Shown: positions 27,457 through 39,400 of the stretch, piece after piece
How the letters are laid out: every line of letters starts with the position of its first letter
Numbering within the stretch: position 1 is the first letter of the stretch
Assembly: GCA_022316685.1 (NCBI GenBank)
Contig: JAKJHU010000046.1
Coordinates: 4,129,001-4,193,000, forward strand
Direction: 5' to 3'
DNA: 64,000 nucleotides
From: Progne subis subis
Lineage: Eukaryota; Chordata; Aves; Passeriformes; Hirundinidae
The notes under the pieces: generated by a model
The model's input: the letters and a program-made list of their open reading frames with translations, nothing else
Told to the model about the DNA's origin: nothing
Database searches by the model: none
Position numbers and translations under genes: made by a program

Positions 27457-30400
27457 CTGAAGAATCAAGAACATTACAAGTTACAAGCTTTTAGAAGCTT
27501 TTAATGCTTTGACGTGCTGGGAGCCATTTTGCTTAATTGTGTCTTAAATGACAGAACTGTTTGAATTGTTATCATCCTTGACTTACAACATTGACTGGTG
27601 GGGTACATAAAATGACATTTTTCACACAGAATGTTTTAGTTTTGACCCAACCCAGTCTCTTCAGCTGGAAAGCTAAGCAAGATCAGTACTCCAGGAACCA
27701 GGTAGCAAGGATCAAATACACTTATAAATTAAGAATTATGAACTTTGTTTTACTTTCTTTTTTTAAGGACTTCACACAGTATTAGTCGGTAGAATTCAAA
27801 GGACAAAACCATGGACAGTAATTCCCTCAAGTGATATCCACGTAATGCATTTTAATTCAAAACCATGACATCACTCAAACGATCAAAACAGTTGTTTTCA
27901 GCACAACTTCTGCCTGGCATAAACTCAAATAAGCCATTTAAGATTATTAAATACAGATTTACTTAGCTGTTAAGACATCAGGAAAACTACAGAGAACATA
28001 ACTTCCTGTAGGACTTCAGAAGGGTTCATCTATCCATTATCAGTAGTAATTTTGATGAGTTAAGATCATGATTTTTGCTACAAACTTGACAGTTCTGCAG
28101 CTAAGAATCTTACCAGGAGAAAAGCATACTTTGGATGTTGTGTAGGATCTGGAAAAGTGCTTTACCTGGTGACCCACACTGGTGTGCTGTTGCCTGATTA
28201 TTTGATAGAGATGCTTCTTGACAGTAAAACACACCACTCACAATCAGAATTCTGTCGAATGGATTAAACATTACCCATCAAACTCACTATTACACTACAA
28301 TCCCCTATTTATTTATCTATCTGGTCATAATAAACTCTGCAGCTGTTCCTGAGGCTTTGTGTGCCTGGAAATAAATTTGCTTTTCTTTGGTTCGTGGTCC
28401 TGTAATCACAACTTTTCTCCTATGACTGTATTCTCCATTTGGTTTATGCTGCTTTCTAGTACAAGGTCCTACCGTTGCTCCTTTTGAAACCCAAACAAAT
28501 GCCCTTTTTGGAGATGAGCCATTTCCCCCTTCATTTTTTAACCTTAAGCAAGATGCTTAGTTACTTTTAGAAGAGCTTGCAGCTATTTGCTCATCGGGAA
28601 AGTGAGTAATGTCCAAAACTGTTTCAAAATCAGAGACTAAAGAGTCCGTAGGGAGACAATTCCTCACCCTGAAATTCTCTATATGATTCCCCAGTGGCAG
28701 AAGTTCTTCTTCATTTTGCTGTTGCTGGCATGAACCAAGATCTGCTCCAAATACAGCCCTCGCAGTGCAGCGGTTCCCAACTCAGACTACCTCATGGGAA
28801 ACAATACTTGTGGGGAAAAAATACTTTGAAAACTAAGATTAACAGAGAGAGCAGGTTGGTTTTTTTCTGTGATTTTTGTCGTTATTGGTGGTGGTTTTTT
28901 TCGTTTGTCTGGGAATTTTCTGTTCCTTTTGTTTACAGTTTCCCAAGACCATCACCAAGTACCAGGTCACTCACAGTGTTGTCTGGAAGTAATGATTTGG
29001 GGGACCAGCACTCTGGTGTTCTGTGTTTGAGATGCTCTAAATGCTCAAAGATGACTGAAATCTTGCAAAAAACTGAACAGACGTAAAATCAAAAATTTGT
29101 CAAATACAAATTTGTATCAATTCAGAAACTGTGAAGATGTGCTGCAATAGGGAAAAATCTGAAGGAGATTTCTGAGAAACTACACCAAACCTGGGTTTTC
29201 TTCAAGTTGTTAAAGGTATCATTATTGATGAGAAACTTTGCAGAACATGTATCTGCAGCAAGTTCTCCTCCCACCAGAATAAAATATCACCGTGTATCTT
29301 GTTCATTTCCTGGTATCTTCCATTCTGTTACCTTCTATTTCTTGACCTTCCTGGAAGAACGTACACCTTAAGAGCAGAACAGAGGTAACATTCCTGAGTT
29401 CTAATTCCTGCAGTTATGTTGAACCGAGAATTGCATCTTTTCTGAAGGTTGCTTTTTGATTTGCTATGCTTAAGGAATACCATGCAGCAAAGAAAATTTT
29501 TTAGTTAACTCAGCTATCAATTTTAAGTAACATCTGGTTATATACTCAGCCTACCTGCACTCATAGCTGGTTGCCAATCCAGTTTTCTTGCCACAAAGAA
29601 AGCAGTGCTTTGAAATTTTCTTTTTTGCTTGAATTAAGCCATTCACAGGTGGAAGATGGGTTGTTTCACCTGCTTTCAGAAGTAAAAAGACAGCAAAGAC
29701 ATTTTAACTTATTCACAAACTAGTTAAAAGTTATCTTTTGAAAAAAAATAAACCCTGAAAGTGAAAACAGGAAACACACCTTAGCCTATGAACACCTTTG
29801 AAAGAGGCATCACAATGGGAAGAACTGTTATTTTGAACTTAAAAGTTCACATGAGCAAGAAGTTACAGAACAAATCAAGAAACACATCTCTTAATGGTGT
29901 TCCCAGGTGTAAAATGAACACACAGTGTCACTGGGAAAGCACTGTGCACAATGGCTTTACAAAGAATCAACTGGGCAATCCAGTACCTAGCAGCCAATAT
30001 ATTCAGTATACTAGTCTGCCAAATAAGTACTGCAACATTTTAAAATCTTGCTGGTACGCTATAAAAGCAACAAAATTTAGTATTAGACTACAGGCCTTCA
30101 CTTAGCTGTATGTTTACATATAGCACTTAGCAGATGCTTGTAAAATTTCTATACTTAAAATTTTACTTTACTTTTTACTATGTAACTCCTGGCTGTTGCT
30201 TTATTAACTGAAGATCATGTAAAGAAAAGGCTTCTCCTTTCTTCTCCTCCCTCCCCTCTGTAGAAGTTCTTTGTTCACAACTTGCTTAAGCGTATTTCCC
30301 ACATCTGGATGAGTAAAGTGAGCAACGCATCCTCTCAAACATGCTTTCAGTGTTTCAACTGCCATATTGTCAAGATGTTCCCAAAAAGTTATCACATGAG

Positions 30401-33400
30401 TTCACAAGTATTTTTTTGTCCAGCACACCTTTAATCCCAACAGTCATTTCTTAGTTGAAATGCAGCAGACTACACTCATTGGTAGCACCAGGTAGTCACT
30501 ACACATCACAGTCATCACTACCAACCACTCCCACCCCATTCCTATTTAGCATTGAAACTTCCAGGCAACATTTTTCCACACTAACTATTTTATCACTTAA
30601 AAGCACACAATTCAGAAGCATCAGTTAGCCCAGTTTGTGAAAGAGACAGAAGACCTACTTGAACAGAAAAAACAATACACCTGTCTTCACATTTACATCC
30701 TTACAGCAACTGCAGTGAAAAGTGATCTGTCCCTTGGCCAGTTATACAACAGATCATTACCAGCCACATCTCTCTCAAGAGCCTGCATGATATGACCACA
30801 CTAACTCATATCTGGCATCTTCTGGAAAATCCACTTTTGTCCGATGTAAGATTTACCAGAGGAGTGTCTTCTTCACAGTCCTACCCAAAGTGACTCAGGG
30901 GTTAGCAGGCTTCCCCATCATGCAGATAAGGCTCTCAGGGTATCCATCACGCTGGAGCAGCAAAGGACAGACCTGTTTACTGACTGCCAAGTCAAAGCTG
31001 CACCCACAGCTGTGAAACAAAGGCACAACCCACGCTTTTAGCAGCTTTTGCTCCAACATTACAATTACATATTTTTTTTCTCTTGCAGCTGCCATTTGAA
31101 CATCTACTGTCTGGCTCATTTTCTATACCTGGATCTGGAATATATAACTACCTCTTCACAAGGTCATACAAAAAGAAAAGCAAAATTGCTAACTGCCAGT
31201 CAAAGAGACATAGAAGAAAATTTAAATCTGCTGAAAATCCTCAGCTCACTGTCTTAAGAACTTTAAAAGCATTGATTTAGACAATTCCTTTCCTCTCAAT
31301 AGAATTAATCACATAAGCAATACATCTATGCATAACACATCTTTTTTCAGTAGACGTCAAACATTAAGCACTCCACAGTAACCAAGACTAAGGTGGAAAG
31401 AACGATGATCAGCCTAAAAAACTGAAAAATCTGCAATATATCAGTGTTCTGCAGCACCCATGCCCTTATTGCTTCCTCCCCACTTTTTCTGTACTAAAAA
31501 CAATGCCACTGATAAATTTGGCTCTAATTATAGTAGTCTCAGAAGTATTCACAGAACTGATAGTTTTGAAACTTCAGCACAGAAAATCACATTTAGATCT
31601 ACAGATAACATACAGGACTCACAAAGTATAAAAAAGCAAATAAAGAGTTGCAGTTATGGTCCACCTAAGATCTGGATGCCATCTGCATGTTTAAGAATTG
31701 CTTAAAAATTAAAGGATTAACTATGCTATAGAAGTGTAATACAGCAAGGACTCTAGAAGAGAAATGCCTTACAAAGACAAATTATTTTTGTCCTCTCTAT
31801 GTGTGATGTATCAGGAAAGATTAAGGAGATATCTTTAATTATTATTTAAGTTACTTACCTACTCTTTTCCCTACAGCTGCCACACTTCCATTCATTCCAA
31901 GCCCATGTGCAGACTAAAAAAAAAAAAAAAAAAAAAAAAAATTCCACAAGGAAATTACTAGCAGATGGAAATTAAATGAAAACGTAGGTAGTTTGGTATC
32001 AACTTATTTGGTATCAATGTTTTATCAATCTACCCACGAAAAGTGCAAGACCACTCCTTCACACAAAGTTACAATTCTGCAATATAAAGCCTTACCCTCA
32101 CTGGCTATTTAATACATCTCCCCACACTTCAAAATACACCAAAACAACAAAGTACATTAGAGAGTAGAAGCTTGGCACATATGGTGCCAGCCACTTTGGA
32201 ATAAATCACAATTAGTGAGCAGCAGAAACCAGATGACACTCCTAAGAGCTCATAGCGCTTATCACTACAGTAACTTGTAATCTCAGTTGTGAACTGAACA
32301 ACCACTTTAATCTTAAAGAAAAATTACTTCTAGGACCTGTTTAGATAAACAGGCAGTTTATATACCATCAGCCATTCAGGAAGCAGTTTAAGATAATCAG
32401 GGATTTAAATACACCTCCCGCAGCCCATCTGCCTCTCCTGACAAGACACACACAGTAGTTTTGTAACAACAGTATCACAAAAACAGGAAAACTTTGATTT
32501 CTTTGGACATGTGCATACTCACTAGAATATATTCAGCAGCTTCATTTGGAGGAGCAGTTTTCCTAAAGCTGTCTTCCTGAAAATGCTGCAGGTTTGTAGG
32601 TAGTGCAATACCAGAAGTCCGAAACCTGTCATTCCCACAGGAACTCTGTAAACTTTCCCTGTTTGTGCTTCGGGCCAGCGAAGCCAGAAATCCTAAGTTA
32701 CTGACAGAACTCACAGGTTCTTTGGATGCCTTGCTAGCCACATCTGTGATGTCCCTAACCTCTGCTTTAGAAATCACATCAGGTCTTTTGCCAAGTGGCT
32801 CTACTTTCACACTACAAAATCTAGTGGTCCTAGAAAAAGAGGAGTCTGCTATACTACGTACTTCCAACGATCGAAGCATGTTTGGGGAGGCCGTAGATCT
32901 CAAGTTACCAGCCTCAAAGCATCTGGGCTGTGCTTGTGGTTTCAGAGTACTGTGATGTGCCACTTGCGCTGAATACCGGAGGGGAGACAAAAGCAGATTT
33001 TTCTGAGGACTTAATTCACGAGTACTGAGAAGGCCAGTCTCCATTGCTGCAGTGCTCAGCACTTTGCCAACAGGTTTTCTATGCTGCTCTACAACCTTGG
33101 AATCTTTGTCTCCATCAGGCAGTTCAAGCTCTGAGTTCACCTTTCCTATGTCATATATCTCACTACACTGTTCAGCAGTGCTTGCTTCTGTTAAAAAAGC
33201 AAAAGCATCTGGCTCAGGTAGATGTTCTTCTGTTCCATACAGTTCCACGTTTGTTAGATTTGGAAACAAAACAGTATCCTCCTCACCTGCTGAGGTCACA
33301 TTCTCAGATGCTTTTTCTGGATTTACAGGCAGGGATGAAACAGGAGTCAGAATACTATTTGTAGGTAGTTTTGCATTTTCTAGTTCAACGCGAGATATTT

Positions 33401-36400
33401 TCGGTGGTAACCTGATGCTATTGACTGGCTGAGACCAAGAGTTGCTCTGCCAGGTGTCATCTTCCTTAAGGAAGTGATTAGCCGTGGATGGCATTGTTCT
33501 ACCAGCAGTGGCCAAAGTAGCCAATGCTGAAAGTGCATTCTGGGGAGATTCCGACTGATGCAAATTCCCAGGAGGAGGTAGGCATGGCTGTCCGATGTGG
33601 GGGAGCACTCTGAGAAAGCGGTGACGAGCAGCAGCCACCGAGCCACTGTATGGCCGAGGAGTGATGGGAGGGCGAGGCTTCACTTTGACAGTTTTCTTAG
33701 GCTATTAAAAAAACCACAAAAAACAGAAAAAATCCAACCAAAATCAAAAAAAACCACAGATATAAAAACAGTTAGTATTTGAATTCCAGTTGCACTCAAA
33801 AGACCTGACTGAAAATATATTCTGAGGAATTCAGACAGTGTAAGGCCAGGAGAGACCAGATCATTCTTTCTACTCCCTCATGTGCTACTAGCCATCAAGA
33901 CTTCACCTCAATATCCGAGTATTAAAATCAAAGATTATAATCAGGAAATGTATTCAATAAATAGGTGAAGTATCAGAGAAACAGAAAAAGGAAGCCAGAA
34001 TGCCATCCAGGTTATCCAGAGGAGCTTCACTTCTCAAACACAACAAAAAATCTAAGGAAGTATAATCTCTCCATTACATCTAGGTAACCTGGTCACACAT
34101 GAATACCAGTTTAATGTTTTATTTTCAAGATAATATCATTCCCATATTTCACTTTATAGGATTTTCAGTTACAGTGTATCTAATGAAATTTCATTTTAAG
34201 AGAAACATTGACTTTTACCAGAGCAGTACTGCAAAACAATACTACTTAAAATATTGGTAGGAAAAAAATCCCCAAACAAAACCACAAAATCCACCCACCC
34301 CAAAAAATCTACCCTTACAAATAAATCCAGAAGCAGTAATGAATTCTTTGAATGAGGGCTGGTAGGTCCAAGGAATGCCAATGCCCCTCAGCAGAATGTT
34401 TATACAATAGTATTTACAAAAATAATAGTTGAGAAATCATCTACCCATGATAACATAGACTTCTCAATATGGCAGAGTATCTGATCCGCTTTTTAGAAAA
34501 GTCAGCACAACGAAAGCCCAATCCATTTTATGACAGAAAAATTGAAATCACAATTTCACCTTTTTACTCAGATTCATGTTCTCCATCTTTGCCTTGAGCA
34601 GTTTCATTTTATTCATAGTAATTGAATTCTCAATAATCTGTTGGCCAGAAGGTGATGCCTCTGTCTCATCTTCATCATCAGCATATAAATTATAAACTGA
34701 ACCACCGCTGAAAATAAAAGAAAGTTTGTATTCACCGTCTAATGAAGTAATTTAATTACGTTTTCATGTAGAGTATTCTCACAACTAGGAAGTCATATCC
34801 GTAGTTGATCTGTTGACAAAACATTATGTAAAACTGTATGCAAAGATAGCTCAAATCCATTTATCCACATAAGCATCTCTTATTAGGGCAAAGTGATGTT
34901 GCTGAAATCTGAACATAGCCACGCCTCTGTGAAGTTGTTATATACAGTTGGTTCACACTCACTATATATTTTCCCCACAGAGGGGATATCCAGTTCCACA
35001 AATGTCTCCTGAAGATATGGCCAAAGCTGTTAAGTGTGTGACTCAGACAACAAGCTGATCAGTTTTCCAATTAACCAGACACTGGCATGGAAGGAAAAGT
35101 CCAAATTTCTATCCATCCTGAGGGGTGTTCTCACCATAAATGGAAATGGAGGGGTCACCCATGTGGATGTGATATTCTATTTCTCCTTTTCAAAATAAAA
35201 AAAAAAAAAAAAAAAAGAAAAAAAGAAAAAAAAAAAAAGATCAGTTTAGGTTTCCAAAAATTCCAAAGAGTCTCACATTTGGAAAAAAAAATAAAGAGAT
35301 TAGAATTGCTAGTCCCAAGACAAAATCTTTTAAGTCAGTAGTCACTGGAAGTTTATAGCATGACATTTCCTGCTTCCATTCTGCATTCTAATAGAACGCA
35401 AACCCTCAAGGTTTTGAAAATCACCATCTAACTTGTTTTTCCTATAAAACAATGAAGCATTGATCGGTAACACATTCAACATTTGACAGTGAAATGAAGA
35501 ACCATTAGGACTGTCCAATTGATTACAAACTGATGCATTTTCAACACTGTACGTAGTACATTTTAAAGAGTGTTTTAATTCTTCCATTAGCTTGTCAGCA
35601 TCTAGAAATCACAAAAATCAGGCAATTCCTATAATTCCCATGTTCACACAAATGTCTTAGTAGATTTAGCTCAAGTTTCTACTCTCCAAAAGAGATCAAG
35701 GAAGAACTAAAAGTCATGTGGAAGTCAGTACCAAAAAGAAAGTATCACTAATTAGAGCTGGCATCTTACCTGATTCTTGGAAATATCCTGCTGCCTTTAA
35801 AGCCAACATTTTTTTTTTTTTTTTTTTCTGACTGACTCTCCAAAAAAAGTTCCTAAAATATAACAGAATTCCAAAGGCAGCACAACTGGAGACAGTGTGA
35901 AGAGCAAGAGAGCAGCAAATTCAAATCAAGAGTCAGCAAAACAGACCAGTCATTTCTTACCAAAACCTGAATAATTCTCTATGGTGACAGTCAGCATGCA
36001 TATTACACATACATACTTCTGGTAAAAACCCAACACTAAAAAATCATTTCAAAGTTTTATCTTTACAAAGGTTTACATCACCAAGTCAAAAGAATTTGTT
36101 GAATGTCCCTTCCTGCTAGGTAAGGACAGAAAGCAAACTGGTGTCTCTCATGTTTGGTTGGTTTTTGATTTTTTTAATGCAAGAATAATTATCTTTTTGT
36201 TCCATCTTCTGACAAATAGGGGCCAAAAACACAGACAAGAAGAAAAAAGAAAAAAAAAAAAAAAAAAAAAGAAAAAAGAAAAAAGAAAAAAAAAAAAAAA
36301 AAGGAGTGACAAAAGGATTGTTTGCTTTAATGTGACAGTAAGATTATAGAAGTTGGACAGGGAGTTTTGATATTAACGATATTTTCTGCCCATTTTATAA

Positions 36401-39400
36401 TGAGTAAATTTTAAGTTTACTTTGTCTATAGGCGTCAGCTTTCCTGAGCTCTTCCTTGTAAAATGCATGTCTCAAAAATTATTAGCTTGCTGAAACCCTT
36501 TTGGCACCAGTGTCTGCCAGTCCTCCACCACAACTTCAACACTATTCTAACCCAGAGACAATTTGCAATGTTTAGCCAATCTCAATAAAATATCTATTAA
36601 ATATCTAGGTAATCCTAAGTTAGGATTACCAAATGGAGAAGCACAAAGACTTTCTGGTCACCATCTACACTAGTTTTAAATGGTGAGAAAAAAAAATCAA
36701 CACACACACAGAGATTTGAACATGTAGTCAGATACCAGGGAGCCCATTCTACTGAAAAATGAAATTTCAAGCTCCTTATGACAACTCCTTGCACTAACTC
36801 ACAGTGTAGCATCCACAGTGCCAGCTTTGTGAATGGGTTTTGAAGTTCACTGCAGCCAGAGGTTAAATAGGAACAAAATGGTAACAGGCAGGGTATCAGC
36901 AAGAACAAGAATGACACCAGTCTGTCAATCTTTCCAGAAGTGCATCTAGCCCAGTGCAGCAGCCAGGTTCTCAGTTCTTAACCAATTACGCTTTTTTAAC
37001 CTATTTCAAACAATATCATACGTGGCTATTTACTGAAAGAGTACAGGGGCTGAAAGATAAAATCAAAGATCTAATATTTGTATCTTTTTTCTCTTCCTTG
37101 TATATCAAACAATAGGTCTTTCTGCTCTGTATAACAGTGTGGGAATTCAACTTGGGTATTTCTTTCAGTCAGTGGTTTTTAAAGTATGGATGTCTTGTAA
37201 AAATTTTTAAGAGTATCACTCTGAATACAAACTGAATATAAACCCAGTACAAAGATCTTGCTTTCCCTCTGCAAACAGAAACAAGAATAGACACTTAAAG
37301 CAGCTTGAGACTTGGAGAAAACACAGCTCGTTCCCAGAAAAGGGACTCCTTTCCTCACAGCTGTACAAATACTAAGTTCTTGTGATGATAAAAGTACCTA
37401 CCCAACTCAAAAGTTGCAGTATAAAAATAGCATACAATAATTTTTAATAGATATCAATTTTGATAGTTTTAGGAAAAAAATCACCAAACTGTTCACAATT
37501 ACAATATAGTAGGTAAAGGGATACACCTGTCCTCCTGATAAGATCACTGGATTCTGATAGCAATTGACACAAGCTTGGCACCTCAACAACAGCTAACCTG
37601 AGGCCTAATTACTTCCAAAATCTGGCTGTATTGGTGATTACTCCAGTACATTAAAAATTTAGGACATAAAACAAAACACAGAAAAACCTCCCAACATAAA
37701 TCCATACAAAACCAAAAAAATACCCACCCCAGAATAAGCACAACAAAACCACTCCTCCCTTCAAACCAACCACCCCCCAAACAACAAACTAAAAACACCA
37801 CAGGATTATGCACTGCCGATTTACTATCTTCTTGACGAATCATTACGTTACACCCATAGGAAAAAAAAATAAATTATTATGTGAACAGGGAAATGTTTAC
37901 AAAGCTAAACAAATGTCTTAAGATGTTAGAGAAAGTGCCTAAAGGAAGTTTTTAATATCTAATAAAATATTGATTTGACTCTCCTGCAACATGTTCCTTT
38001 TCAGAAAGGGCTGGAATGTTGAGAATTGCCTGAAGTACGAAGACAGTTTTATCTCACTATATTAATGCACACGGTGATAAGAGAACCATCAGCACCATCA
38101 CTGACCACAAAGCACTACTTTGCTGTTAGACAGTTACAACAATTTAATAGCCCGTAGGGAATAATTCTTGCAATATGCCAGATAGTCCTTTGAAAAAAAA
38201 AAACAACAAATACAGCTTAAAATTACACAGCAACCCACTTTTCAAGAATAATATAAAGATTAAAACCAACTTTACCTCAGAGATTCAGACAGTGGTGTTA
38301 AAGTGCCATCGCCCCGGTCAACCACACGGAAGAAATTCAACCGATCTCCTTCTCGATACACTAAGAAGGTAACCTGTTTGTTGGGTGGCCCTTTCTCCCA
38401 GATCTTGTCCCTAGCAGGATCCATGTACTCAGCCATTTCTCTGATAGGATCTTTCATGGGAACTAAAAAGATCAAAAAATCAAAATAAAACCAAAATATT
38501 ATGATTGCTGTTTTGATCACCTCTGAGAGCTCAGCTCAGTTTACAACAGGAATTCCCAGCCTAGAAGGTATGTTGAGTTTTTTCCCACGTGAAAATTATC
38601 AAGGGAATTTCTTCATTTTCACTCCCATACAGATGATCCACATAACCAAGTTTATTGTCTGACTCTAGCAATGCCTGATTCTTATTGACCATATTTCAAA
38701 AATCATCTGTATAATGACATTCCAGGATAATTATTTCTTCAAGTGAAGAATTGCTGATTCTATGACTTGATGATTCTGTACATACAAATATACCTCATCT
38801 AAAAGTAAACAAAGTGCACGTGATAAGCTAAATAAGATGAGGAAACCCCTCTTCCCTTTTTTAAGTGTTTTTCCGATTAATTTGGAACAGAAGCCTGATT
38901 GTCTAAAATACTTACTTAGAGAAGCTCTTTACAATTTTAAGATGTAGCATGAAAACCACTTTTACTTCCTTAACACCTACCTCTTCTGGTGTTAACAGGT
39001 CCACCTCGCATAGCCAGAACCAACTTCAGAGTGCAGCCTTCTGAAATGCTGCAAATAACAGTAAATAAATTTTTACAGCATTTTCTGTTGTTCATGCTAA
39101 CTACTGTTTAGATACATCAATCAGAAACATAATTTTATTCTATACTTACTTATAATCATTCAAACAGTAGTCATCCTTCAGTTCCATATTATTCCAAATT
39201 AAGTGCTGCTGAGAGACAGGAATACCTAAACAAAAGAAACAAATAAATTACATAAAACTGGAGCTTGGCAAGAGGGCTTCTGGCAAGTTTCAGTTTTCAA
39301 AGAGTGTGGGGGTTGATGGACTGAAACTGGATCACAGGAGAAAGAAGAGAAGAAGCAGGACAAGGACAAGCACTTGAGCAGTCTTCAGCCATGACATCTA

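Larger units (their letters stand above)
34708..38275 (-). other. ZFAND4: ZFAND4 intron 5, with simple repeats and a candidate alternative exon pair
   Basis: It holds A-rich tracts at 35192-35240 and 36236-36304, a 19-base T run at 35809-35827 and an A/C-rich block at 37665-37806. It also holds the candidate alternative exons at 35342-35601 and 35770-35852, described separately. I saw no further conserved exon. Confidence 0.7.

Noticed and set aside
28694..29086. 130-codon plus-strand frame in a ZFAND4 intron, with a hAT-like CAGCGGTTCCCAA start
   Set aside because: No matching inverted terminal repeat was found, no transposase motifs, and the second half is a T/G-rich simple tract.
34708..38275. 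Extra short constitutive ZFAND4 exon between exons 5 and 6, as I vaguely recall for a mammalian isoform
   Set aside because: No matching segment was found, and exons 5 and 6 join in phase without it.
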